DNA from: Bacillus sp. SA1-12
GTDB taxonomy: Bacteria > Bacillota > Bacilli > Bacillales > Bacillaceae
Direction: 5' to 3'
DNA: 36,083 nt
NCBI RefSeq assembly: GCF_000981385.1
Contig: NZ_LATZ01000029.1
Location: forward strand, 1 to 36,083
The first letter of the stretch is position 1. The number at the start of each line of letters is the position of its first letter. Below are positions 15,388 through 22,809 of this stretch, one piece after another. Under the pieces are notes generated by a model. That model worked only from the letters and a program-made list of their open reading frames with translations. It was not told the origin of the DNA and did not search any database. A program made the position numbers and the translations under genes.

Positions 15388-16308
15388 TTACTCCTCTTTA
15401 ACCTGCATATTTCGACAAGCTTTTAGGATAGCTTCTTCTGCTGCTTGCACCGATTTTATTGAGTCTACACATTGACTGATTTGATGACCTAAGATATCCA
15501 TACATAATCGTTGAAATTCCGGGTTTTCTCCATTGATCGGAATCTCTGACTCTGCAGCTATTTTTGCAATCCTAAGAGATGCTCTTAAGCTCGGTCCAGA
15601 ATTCTCATTACATTGTGATCGCAGCTCAGATACTAGTGTTGTGATCGCTTTTGCTTCATTTTGTTTCACATTTCCTTTTTTAGCTACAACCTCTGCCTCG
15701 CGTTCAATATCCTTGTAATCTACAAAAATCGTAATCAAGCGATCTAACAAAGCATCTTGTGTTTTGTAAACACCTGCATATTCTTCTGGATTGCTTGTAA
15801 AGATGACGGCAAAGTCAGGATGAACGCGTACAAATGGTTCTGTTAATTTTGTTCCGTACAACGGCAGAATTCTCTCTTCTAAAATCGATAAAAAGATGTT
15901 ATTTGTTGTTGGCTGTGACCGAGTAAACTCATCATAAATGAGTGTATAGCCATTTTTGACTGCTTCTAATAAGCGGCCGTCTTGCCACGTTTCTGTTACA
16001 CGTTCATCCCTTTTATAGACAGATCGAACATAATGGTCGACTACTTTTTTACTTGAATAACCGGTAAAGTCACCAATGAGATCTTTGTTGTTCAATTCAT
16101 GATTTCCATGAATTAGCATGACCGGCTTCTTTCGTTTTTTGGCTAAGGCAAGTGCTAAAGAGGTTTTTCCCGCCCCGGATGGTCCTGTAAAATGAATCGG
16201 ATATCCAGCTTTTATATACCGTAATGAGCGTGAAAGTAAATCTTTTGTTGTTTCGTCTTGGACGTATGATCGGTTATCCTTTTTGAGATTCTCAACTAAT
16301 ACCGTCAT
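15388..16308 (-). CDS. gvpN: Gas vesicle AAA+ ATPase GvpN
   Basis: 306 residues of a MoxR-like AAA+ ATPase. Walker A GPSGAGKTS lies at 42-50 and Walker B LIYDEFTRS at 123-131; a VIFTSNPEEYAGVYKTQDAL segment carries the sensor-type Asn. GvpN uses ATP hydrolysis for vesicle growth or enlargement. The ATG has GGAGGG in its leader and the gene lies 24 bp after gvpR, inside the operon. Confidence 0.96.
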   Translation of the reverse strand: MTVLVENLKKDNRSYVQDETTKDLLSRSLRYIKAGYPIHFTGPSGAGKTSLALALAKKRKKPVMLIHGNHELNNKDLIGDFTGYSSKKVVDHYVRSVYKRDERVTETWQDGRLLEAVKNGYTLIYDEFTRSQPTTNNIFLSILEERILPLYGTKLTEPFVRVHPDFAVIFTSNPEEYAGVYKTQDALLDRLITIFVDYKDIEREAEVVAKKGNVKQNEAKAITTLVSELRSQCNENSGPSLRASLRIAKIAAESEIPINGENPEFQRLCMDILGHQISQCVDSIKSVQAAEEAILKACRNMQVKEE

Positions 16309-16332
16309 TTCTTTCCCTCCTGCCCCTTTAGC

Positions 16333-16599
16333 CTATGCCTCTTGATTCATTGCACTTCGATAACGAATGCTTCGCCTTTTAAATGTTGTTACTTCTTTTT
16401 CTTGGTTGAGGAATACAACATATACACCAACCATTTCATCCTTTGCATATTTTTTCATATATTCCTTTTCCTCTATGACTTCAACTGTTAGCTTCCATCC
16501 ATCTTGTTCACTTACTTCCACGGAGGTAATTTTATGAACGGGAGCCACATGTTCATTAAAGAAGTCGGAAACATTCTTCATAATTGTTTTTATTTCCAT
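16333..16599 (-). CDS. gvpR: Gas vesicle protein GvpR (GvpO family)
   Basis: 88 residues (start MEIKTIMKNVSDFFNEH) with the GvpO/GvpR alpha-beta pattern: TSVEVSEQDGWKLTVEVIEE, then VGVYVVFLNQEKEVTTFKR and RRSIRYRSA. The start at 16599 has a textbook AGGAGG 5 bp upstream; a longer frame to 16620 lacks one. GvpR is required for vesicle formation in megaterium-type clusters, with no known enzyme activity. It is between gvpB and gvpN. Confidence 0.93.
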   Translation of the reverse strand: MEIKTIMKNVSDFFNEHVAPVHKITSVEVSEQDGWKLTVEVIEEKEYMKKYAKDEMVGVYVVFLNQEKEVTTFKRRSIRYRSAMNQEA

Positions 16600-16629
16600 T
16601 ATGACCTCCTGTACGGACATTCAGATCAT

Positions 16630-16890
16630 CTAAATACTAAATCGCGATTGGTGCTCATTTTGTCGATCCGGCAGTCCGTTTTCTTCTACTTGATCTGTTA
16701 GTAAACCAACAGCCTCTGCATATCGAAGCCATGTATCCACGCTCGCGATCACCACTCTTGCCTCAACGGTTAAAATCTCAATCCCTACGACAGAAACGCG
16801 GGCAAATGCGTCAATGACGATCCCTTTATCCAATATGCGGTCGATTACCTCAGCAAGACTTGAACTATCAGCTGTTTTTTGAACGGCCAT
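16630..16890 (-). CDS. gvpB: Gas vesicle structural protein GvpB (GvpA family)
   Basis: 86 residues, the main shell subunit. The highly conserved core [20 protein letters not shown], then [20 protein letters not shown] and [12 protein letters not shown], is nearly invariant in the GvpA family; the C-terminus (NEHQSRFSI) is of the Bacillus B type. It polymerises into the ribbed, gas-permeable wall. AAAGGAG precedes the ATG. Only one such gene lies in this window; the gvpA copy that begins the megaterium operon is not present upstream of gvpP. Confidence 0.97.
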   Translation of the reverse strand: MAVQKTADSSSLAEVIDRILDKGIVIDAFARVSVVGIEILTVEARVVIASVDTWLRYAEAVGLLTDQVEENGLPDRQNEHQSRFSI

Positions 16891-16915
16891 TTGTCATTCT
16901 CCTTTCAAGATTTGC

Positions 16916-17356
16916 TTAAGAGCTTCGCGTTTTTATATCCTTCATCGATTTCATATGTTTAGCGCTTTTGAGTTCAGTTGCATGCTTGATTTGACTGACT
17001 CCTTTTATATCTGTAGCACCCTTGACTTTCTTACTGTCCTCATTTTCAGAAACGTTCTTTTGAAGTTCCTCTCCTGCATTGACAACGTTTCTGATTTTAT
17101 CTTTAGCGGTGAGTAACGCATCCTGAACCTTTTCCTTCGCTTGTTCTGCCTTATCATGAACGTTTTTGGCATTTTCATTTTTGGTTTCTTTTAATGTTTC
17201 TGCAGCATGCTCAACCTTGTCATGAAAGGCCCCTACAACCTTTTCTTTTGCTTTTTCTTTTACGGTTTCCTTTACTTTTTCTTTAATGGGTTCAGGCGTA
17301 TGCTCCACCACTTTTTCCGCGATTTTGCCGACTGCTTTTTTTACTGGCTTATCCAT
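16916..17356 (-). CDS. gvpQ: Gas vesicle accessory protein GvpQ
   Basis: 146 residues, Lys/Glu/Ala-rich and predicted almost wholly helical, starting MDKPVKKAVGKIAEKVVEH. Heptad-like segments (KEKVKETVKEKAKEKVVGAF, AAETLKETKNENAKN) recall LEA-type or YtxH-like helical proteins. GvpQ occurs only in Bacillus clusters and has no known activity. I use the ATG at 17356 with GAGGT upstream in place of a GTG five codons earlier. It lies between gvpP and gvpB. Confidence 0.88.
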   Translation of the reverse strand: MDKPVKKAVGKIAEKVVEHTPEPIKEKVKETVKEKAKEKVVGAFHDKVEHAAETLKETKNENAKNVHDKAEQAKEKVQDALLTAKDKIRNVVNAGEELQKNVSENEDSKKVKGATDIKGVSQIKHATELKSAKHMKSMKDIKTRSS

Positions 17357-17392
17357 CGCAGGAAACCTCACTTCCTTCTAGCAGCTAGAGAC

Positions 17393-17848
17393 TCACTGTT
17401 TTTTTGATTCAACCAGATCACTTAACAGATGTTCAATTCGATCCAGTCGATCATTTAACTGTTTGTTCTCTTCTTTGATTTCTTCATACTTAGAAGAATA
17501 TTCTTCCTCACCTTTTTCAGTTTCATTGCATTTCTTTTTGGTTGAGGGCCGTAATGTGCCTTCATATTTGCTTATATACCCTGAGGCAACCTTTCTCATA
17601 CTTGTTAAGGCCTGTTCAGTCAGGATCTCTTGAACAGTTTTTCGAAATTCTTGTCCAGCCACTCTCATGACTTCTGATTGCTGAACCGTTTTTATGACTT
17701 TCTTACTCGTTTCCGGATTTGAAAAGTAGCCAACTCCTGCTCCGACAACTCCTCCGAGAATAACCAGATTCATTGACCGGTTTTTATTATTGTTCTCTTG
17801 CGTGTGATTTTTTTCTTCTATTTGTTTTTCTTGCTCATTTTCGGCCAT
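17393..17848 (-). CDS. gvpP: Gas vesicle accessory protein GvpP
   Basis: 151 residues. It has a polar N-terminus, a hydrophobic YtxH-like segment (SMNLVILGGVVGAGVGYFS, about 25-43), a helical middle (VQEILTEQALTSMRKV) and a C-terminal coiled coil (SKYEEIKEENKQLNDRLDRI). Both the hydrophobic segment and the coiled coil resemble GvpT, so the two look like paralogues placed near the ends of the operon. GvpP is an accessory factor of unknown action. GAGG lies about 8 bp upstream of the ATG. It is the first gvp gene recognisable here. Confidence 0.9.
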   Translation of the reverse strand: MAENEQEKQIEEKNHTQENNNKNRSMNLVILGGVVGAGVGYFSNPETSKKVIKTVQQSEVMRVAGQEFRKTVQEILTEQALTSMRKVASGYISKYEGTLRPSTKKKCNETEKGEEEYSSKYEEIKEENKQLNDRLDRIEHLLSDLVESKKQ

Positions 17849-17894
17849 AGGATCAATCCTCTTTTCTATTGGATTTTTGGCTTCTGCCGTTCAT

Positions 17895-17960
17895 TTCAGC
17901 TCCAGGCGCTTATTATTGGCGGGCGTCCGAGAGCATCTTTAGCACTTAACTTATTGGCTC
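17895..17960. repeat. GC-rich module in the gvp leader, possible dispersed repeat
   Basis: A compact GC-rich block in an AT-rich leader, containing GGCGCTTATTATTGGCGGGCG and an 8-bp direct repeat TTATTGGC about 45 bp apart. I recall similar intergenic blocks in Bacillus genomes but cannot verify this here. It could be a small dispersed repeat or a structured leader element. Confidence 0.35.
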
Positions 17961-17993
17961 TCTTTGATTACCTTCACTAAGCAGCAGTCTCAC
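17946..17993 (-). CDS. Possible 15-codon leader peptide upstream of gvpP
   Basis: A GTG-initiated ORF encoding MRLLLSEGNQREPIS has a perfect GGAGGAG five bases upstream (17999-18005), the best ribosome site in this leader. The same frame extends upstream to an ATG at 18050 (34 residues, MALFKFIDGLGQLLIGGEG...), but that start has no ribosome site. It lies between the sigma-B-like promoter candidate and gvpP and could be a leader peptide or a relic of a lost gene. No family is recognised. Confidence 0.35.
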   Translation of the reverse strand: MRLLLSEGNQREPIS

Positions 17994-18073
17994 GCCTTCT
18001 CCTCCAATTAACAACTGGCCTAAACCATCAATGAACTTGAACAAAGCCATTTTTTATTTGATTTAGTAGAACT

Positions 18074-18098
18074 ATACCTTCCATTCATGAAATTAAAC
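18074..18098 (-). promoter_or_regulatory. Sigma-B-like promoter candidate for the gvp operon
   Basis: On the minus strand GTTTAA, a 13-bp spacer, then AGGTAT, close to the sigma-B consensus GTTTAA-N12-14-GGGTAT. It lies about 225 bp upstream of gvpP with only the leader ORF between. A sigma-A reading of the same place (TTGGTT, 19-bp spacer, TATAGT) is poorer. Confidence 0.45.
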
Positions 18099-18263
18099 CA
18101 AGGTTTTCGGTGCAACGCTCAAAAATTACCATCATTATCCTGTATTATTTCTCTTTCTTACAGATTTGTAATATTAAAAAAGAAGCAGAACCCCTTACCT
18201 CATAATAGTTTGATGGCTTCTTTTCTTCTAAATGGGTTCTTAATTTACAAAAAGATTACAAAA

Positions 18264-18302
18264 ATTGAAAAAAGCGTCTTTGAAAAGGATCAAAGACGCT
18301 TC
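18264..18302 (-). terminator. Terminator of the DinB-like gene
   Basis: Perfect 12-bp arms AAGCGTCTTTGA and TCAAAGACGCTT around a 6-nt loop, followed on the minus strand by TTTTTTCAATTTTTG. A T-run on the plus side makes it potentially bidirectional. Confidence 0.9.
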
Positions 18303-18345
18303 AATAGGTTTTTTATTAAATTCATAAAAATATTTCTATACTTGT

Positions 18346-18816
18346 TCAACGCTTTGACGGCCAAGACCCCTGCATTTTTCTTACTTGCATAATTTGGCCT
18401 GTATGATAAGCATCATGCAGCATAATGTCAAGTAATTTCCCCTCAAGTGACTGTTGGGTTAGCTCGTCGTCGGAAATGTTACTTAATGCCTGTCGTAAAT
18501 TGAGTTGCGCGTTTTCGGAACGTTCAACGACTTTCTTCCATTCCTTATCATCATTTGATTGATCGGTCAGAAAAAAGGTTTCATCTCCGTCGAGATGTTG
18601 TGTCCATTCCCGTCCTTCCAAGTTTGCCGCAAGTCTTTCTTTGTAATAGGTAAGATGATTCACATTCTCCCAAATAGATGTAGTGGCCTCTCCAGATGGT
18701 TTCCAGCCAGCCTGTTCAGCTGTAAGTCCTTCTATCGCATGTCTAAACGGTGCATACCAACTCTCTTTATCGAATGTAGAATCTAAGACGTTTAAAAGAA
18801 ATTCATTTCGTTTCAA
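18346..18816 (-). CDS. DinB-family (YfiT-like) protein
   Basis: 156 residues of the DinB/YfiT four-helix bundle. The metal-binding histidines are visible in WENVNHLTYYKERL and in MLHDAYHTGQIMQVRK, the C-terminal HxxxH pattern of the family. Members bind a divalent metal; some act as thiol-dependent S-transferases, most are uncharacterised. I set a TTG start at 18816 because AAAGGTGGAG is 6 bp upstream; the longer frame has no such site. It has its own terminator. Confidence 0.88.
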   Translation of the reverse strand: MKRNEFLLNVLDSTFDKESWYAPFRHAIEGLTAEQAGWKPSGEATTSIWENVNHLTYYKERLAANLEGREWTQHLDGDETFFLTDQSNDDKEWKKVVERSENAQLNLRQALSNISDDELTQQSLEGKLLDIMLHDAYHTGQIMQVRKMQGSWPSKR

Positions 18817-19004
18817 CGTAATCTCCACCTTTCGAAAAGTTTGGTTAATTAAAAACAATCTCTGCCTAAAATTCTACATTTTTCCAAAACATCCTGCTTT
18901 TTCTTTTCTGTTCATTTACAAGTTGGCGCGATTGTAGAACATTGGTTAGCATCTACTATTCTACTAACTACCTTGCCAGCTTTTATAGGTATCGAAATTT
19001 ACGA

Positions 19005-20615
19005 TCAATATGCTGCAATGGCTCCATCTGTTCTCGATTCAGTCCCGCCTTGTAAGACCCCGGTTTCTGGATCTCTCCAGATGATTTGGCCGCGACCAAA
19101 GCTGCCTGAATCAAGCGCGATTTTAATTTCATGCCCCTTTCGCGACAATTCTTGTGCGAGATGAAGCGGAAAACCTGGTTCGACCAAGATTTCCTTTCCG
19201 CCTTCCCATTGCCATCTTGGGGCATCAAGGGCGACCTGTGGATTCATATGAAAATCAATGGTGTTCATGATAACCTGTACATGACCCTGTGGCTGCATAA
19301 ATCCGCCCATTACGCCAAACGGTCCTACCGGCTGATTGTCCTTCGTTAAAAATCCAGGAATAATCGTATGATAGGTACGCTTTCCGCCTTTAAGACAATT
19401 GCTATGAGCAGGATCTAAGGAAAAATTATTTCCTCTGTTTTGTAAGGAAATTCCTGTTTCCGGTACAACTATACCTGAACCAAAGCCCATATAATTACTT
19501 TGAATGAAGGAAACCATATTCCCTTCTCCATCTGCAGCAGCTAAATAAACCGTTCCTCCTCTAGGAGGTGTACCTGGCTCAGGGGTAATGGCTTTGTCAC
19601 CAATTAATTCTCTTCGCTGTTTCCCATACTCTTCGGATAATAGATCCTCTACTCGAACGGACATTTGCTGATGCTCCGTAATATATTTCTGCCCATCGAC
19701 AAACGCTAGTTTCATAGCCTCAAGTTGTTTATGGTAGCAATCAACTGACTCCGCTTCGGGAAAATCAAATCCCCTTAAAATATTCAGAGCTGATAAGGCG
19801 ATCAGGCCTTGGCCATTTGGCGGGATTTCCCATACATCATATCCGCGGTAATTGACTTTTATCGGATCCACCCATTCTGGCTGAAAAGCTGCTAGATCTT
19901 CTTTCGTAAGAAAGCCTTTAAATGTATGGGATGAGGCAGCGATTTTGTCAGCAAGTTCTCCGCGATAAAAGCTTTCTCCATTTGTTTCACCAATTGAATA
20001 CAACGTTTCTGCATGACCATGAGACTTCCATATTTCACCGATTGCTGGCGGTTTTCCTCCAGGGGCAAAGGTGTCAAACCAAGGGATGAATTCATCCGAT
20101 TGACATTCTCGTTTGAATTTTTCGTATGCTTTATTCCAATTGAATCCAGTTACAGGTGAAACAGGAAAGCCTTTTTCTGCATATTCAATTGCAGGCTGTA
20201 AGACCTCGATCAAAGGCAGCTTCCCAAATGTTTTTGAGAGCTCTGCCCAAGCGCCCGGTGCACCGGGAACCGTCACGGGAACCCATCCGTATTTGGGCAT
20301 GACTTCATGACCACGTTCTTTGACAGCTTCAATCGATATGCTTTTAGGTGCAGGACCGCTGGAATTTAAGCCGAATAATGTTCCCTTCATCCAAACCAAG
20401 GCAAATGCGTCTCCGCCAATTCCATTTGAGGTTGGTTCGACTACTGTCAGGCAAGCGGCAGTAGCAATGGCAGCATCAACCGCATTACCGCCTTTTTTCA
20501 GGATTTGCAAGCCTGCTTCTGCAGCTAATGGTTGGGATGTCGCAACCATGCCATTTCTTGAAAAGGTGGTCATTCTTTGAGAAGGATGTGGATGGTATAA
20601 ATAATTCGATTTCAT
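19005..20615 (-). CDS. Gamma-glutamyltransferase family protein (YwrD-like)
   Basis: 536 residues of the Ntn-hydrolase gamma-glutamyltranspeptidase family. It has the N-terminal VATSQPLAAEAGLQILKKGG and GNAVDAAIATAA segments, the glycine-rich TSNGIGGDAF, and the autoprocessing site before Thr 355 (RGGTVYLAAAD), then SNYMGFGSGIV and the C-terminal GQIIWRDPETG. The usual T-T-H-x-x-V-V-D site is T-V-Y-L-A-A-A-D here, as in the YwrD branch. No signal peptide is seen, so it is probably cytosolic. It would cleave gamma-glutamyl bonds in glutathione-like compounds or polyglutamate. The ATG follows AAGGAG by 12 bp. It stands alone. Confidence 0.93.
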   Translation of the reverse strand: MKSNYLYHPHPSQRMTTFSRNGMVATSQPLAAEAGLQILKKGGNAVDAAIATAACLTVVEPTSNGIGGDAFALVWMKGTLFGLNSSGPAPKSISIEAVKERGHEVMPKYGWVPVTVPGAPGAWAELSKTFGKLPLIEVLQPAIEYAEKGFPVSPVTGFNWNKAYEKFKRECQSDEFIPWFDTFAPGGKPPAIGEIWKSHGHAETLYSIGETNGESFYRGELADKIAASSHTFKGFLTKEDLAAFQPEWVDPIKVNYRGYDVWEIPPNGQGLIALSALNILRGFDFPEAESVDCYHKQLEAMKLAFVDGQKYITEHQQMSVRVEDLLSEEYGKQRRELIGDKAITPEPGTPPRGGTVYLAAADGEGNMVSFIQSNYMGFGSGIVVPETGISLQNRGNNFSLDPAHSNCLKGGKRTYHTIIPGFLTKDNQPVGPFGVMGGFMQPQGHVQVIMNTIDFHMNPQVALDAPRWQWEGGKEILVEPGFPLHLAQELSRKGHEIKIALDSGSFGRGQIIWRDPETGVLQGGTESRTDGAIAAY

Positions 20616-20700
20616 CTTTACAGTTAACTCCTTTTCTTTTAGGGATTTTATGTGGAACTAAGTTATTAATATCTGATTCTATTTTCCAAGTATTGTGCTG

Positions 20701-20826
20701 GTTGATTTCCGCTCCAGTTGCTCGCTTTCCGCGGGGCGGGCGGTGTGCCTCCTCGGCTTACAGCCTGCGGGGTCTCGACTGTCCCGCTGCTCCCGCAGGA
20801 GTCTAGCACTTCCGCTGTAATCAACC
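20701..20826. repeat. GC-rich 126-bp dispersed palindromic repeat
   Basis: Bounded by GTTGATT and AATCAAC (7-bp inverted ends) and strikingly GC-rich against its AT-rich surroundings. On the minus strand it contains GGGAGCAGCGGGACAGTCGA, GACCCCGCAGGCTGTAAGCC and CGCGGAAAGCGAGCAACTGG, the layout of the intergenic elements found in many copies in Bacillaceae genomes. It lies between the gamma-glutamyltransferase start and the ABC-exporter stop, so it interrupts no gene. Function is unknown. Confidence 0.75.
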
Positions 20827-20889
20827 TAAAATAGTTTTCGTCAAAGAAAAATTTTTATCTTATAATCTATTGATTTAGATCTAGTTGTT

Positions 20890-20937
20890 GTAAAACACCA
20901 AGCCCCAGAACTTCATTACAACCACATCACAGGGCTA
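20890..20937 (-). terminator. Weak terminator candidate of the ABC exporter operon
   Basis: Minus-strand arms with AGCCC and GGGCT, a 20-nt loop and a TTTTAC run after the right arm, downstream of the stop at 20943. Pairing is partial, so this is tentative. Confidence 0.4.
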
Positions 20938-20942
20938 AGGCT

Positions 20943-22808
20943 TTAATAATTTTCAACTTCCTGTAAGGATTTGTATTGATTAGAAATCATTTGATAATAG
21001 ACTCCATGTTGGGCCATGAGTTCGTCATGGTTTCCTTTTTCAGCAATTTCTCCGTTTTGAATGACCATAATCGTATCGACATCACGAATGGTATTGAGTC
21101 TGTGTGCAATGACAAAGCTTGTTCGTTTTTCCATGACCTTTGCCAGGGCATCTTGGATCTGTAATTCAGTACGGGTATCAATGCTGCTCGTTGCTTCATC
21201 AAGGATGAGCAAGGATGGTTTGCTGAGGATTACCCTGGCGATCGCTAATAATTGCTTTTGCCCATGGCTAAGATTTCCGCCATTTTCTGATAGCTTTGAT
21301 TCATACCCGTTCGGCAAACGATTGATAAATAAATCGGCGTTGGCCATACGAGCTGCTGCATGTACTTCTTCATCTGTTGCTTCAGGTTTGCTGTATTTGA
21401 TATTTTCCATAATAGTACCTGAGAACAAATACGTGTCCTGAAGCACAATACCAAAGCATTTTCTCAAACTATCTCTTGTATATTCTCTGATATCTCTTCC
21501 ATCAATGAAGATTTGCCCATCTGTCACATCATAAAATCTTGTTAATAGGTTAACAATCGTTGTTTTGCCTGCACCGGTTGGTCCAATCAGAGCTGTGCTG
21601 CTGCCGGCAGCTGAGGTAAAGCTTACATTTTTTAAGATCGGGACATCATTTCGGTAACCAAAGCTAACATTCTTAAATTCTACGATTCCCTTAGGATTGA
21701 CGAGCGGAATGGCATCTGGCCGATCCTCAGGCTCCTCCTCGCCATCGAGGATTTCAAATACTCTTTCTGCCCCTGCAACACCTGACTGCAGGATATTAAA
21801 GATATTCGCCAGTTCATTTAACGGTCTTACAAATTGCCGTGAGTATGTAATGAAGCTCGCAATAACACCAATTGTAATCATATTTTCAACAGCCAAATAA
21901 CCCCCGACTACCGCCACGATCGTAAATCCAAAGTTATTAATGACATTCATGATGGGCATCAAAAATCCTGCCCATATTTGTGCGCTTGTTCCCACTTTTC
22001 GCAGTCTTGTATTAACTTCTTGAAATTCGGCAATGGCCTTTTCTTCGTGATTAAAGGCTTTGACGACCTCTAAACCAGAAATCGTTTCTTCAATTTGTCC
22101 ATTAAGCGTTCCTAATTCCTTCTGCTGGTTTCGAAACAGCACCCTTGTTTTCCTTGCGATCGTTCGTGTCAGCAAAAAGACCAAAGGTACGGTCACTAAG
22201 CTGGCTAAGGTTAAGATTGGACTTAAGGCAACCATCATAATCAGTGAACCAATTATGACGATGGAACCAGACATCAATTGAGTTGTTGATTGTGAAATGG
22301 AATTACTCACGTTATCAATATCATTTGTCAGCCTGCTCATCATCTCTCCATGTGTACGTGAATCAAAGAAAGACACGGGAAGCTTTTGCAGCTTCTTAAA
22401 CAAATGGCTTCTTAACCTCTTTACAATCCGTTGGGCAACACCAGCCATCAACCAGCCTTGGGAAAAATTCAGGAGCGCATTTGAGAGATAAGCGATTGCG
22501 AGTGTCAAAATCGTAATATGGAGTAATTCAAAATTAACGGTTTCTCCTAATGACATGGCATCGACAGCTTTTCCGATTAGGTAGGGCGCCGACAGGACAA
22601 GAGCCGAATCGAATAAAACTAAAAGGAATACTGTGGCTAAGAGCTTTCTCTCTTTCCCAAAATAGGACCAGAGCCGTTTAATCGTCCCCTTAAAATCCTT
22701 TGGCTTTACAACCTGCCCCCCGAAACGGGCAGCACCTCCGCCAACAGGACGGCCTGGCATCTGTGGGACATTGTTGACCTTTTGCTCTTGATTCGTTTTC
22801 TCTGCCAT
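20943..22808 (-). CDS. ABC exporter half-transporter, catalytic subunit (621 residues)
   Basis: An N-terminal Gly/Pro-rich cytosolic extension (about 50 residues), an ABC transmembrane exporter domain, and a C-terminal nucleotide-binding domain with Walker A GPTGAGKTT, Walker B LLILDEATSSID (catalytic Glu 538) and switch-loop IAHRLNTI. The signature is LSHGQ (513-517) instead of LSGGQ. It is two bases from the upstream partner, whose stop overlaps its ribosome site, so the two form a heterodimeric exporter of the YfiB/YfiC or YheH/YheI type that exports drugs, peptides or lipids. See the finding on the degenerate site. Confidence 0.95.
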   Translation of the reverse strand: MAEKTNQEQKVNNVPQMPGRPVGGGAARFGGQVVKPKDFKGTIKRLWSYFGKERKLLATVFLLVLFDSALVLSAPYLIGKAVDAMSLGETVNFELLHITILTLAIAYLSNALLNFSQGWLMAGVAQRIVKRLRSHLFKKLQKLPVSFFDSRTHGEMMSRLTNDIDNVSNSISQSTTQLMSGSIVIIGSLIMMVALSPILTLASLVTVPLVFLLTRTIARKTRVLFRNQQKELGTLNGQIEETISGLEVVKAFNHEEKAIAEFQEVNTRLRKVGTSAQIWAGFLMPIMNVINNFGFTIVAVVGGYLAVENMITIGVIASFITYSRQFVRPLNELANIFNILQSGVAGAERVFEILDGEEEPEDRPDAIPLVNPKGIVEFKNVSFGYRNDVPILKNVSFTSAAGSSTALIGPTGAGKTTIVNLLTRFYDVTDGQIFIDGRDIREYTRDSLRKCFGIVLQDTYLFSGTIMENIKYSKPEATDEEVHAAARMANADLFINRLPNGYESKLSENGGNLSHGQKQLLAIARVILSKPSLLILDEATSSIDTRTELQIQDALAKVMEKRTSFVIAHRLNTIRDVDTIMVIQNGEIAEKGNHDELMAQHGVYYQMISNQYKSLQEVENY

Positions 22809-22809
22809 T

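Noticed and set aside
17946..18050. 34-residue ORF from ATG 18050 (MALFKFIDGLG...) as a real gene or a truncated gvpA
   Set aside because: No ribosome site at the ATG and no similarity to the GvpA core; only the internal GTG with GGAGGAG is kept, as a tentative leader peptide.
18050..18390. Plus-strand ORF of 101 codons (MKLNQGFRCNAQ...) between the gvp leader and the DinB gene
   Set aside because: No ribosome site, runs through a strong terminator hairpin and into the antisense of the DinB-like gene; composition is not gene-like.
20701..20826. The GC-rich block as a small insertion sequence or tRNA-like gene
   Set aside because: No transposase, no cloverleaf and no target duplication visible; better explained as a dispersed palindromic repeat.
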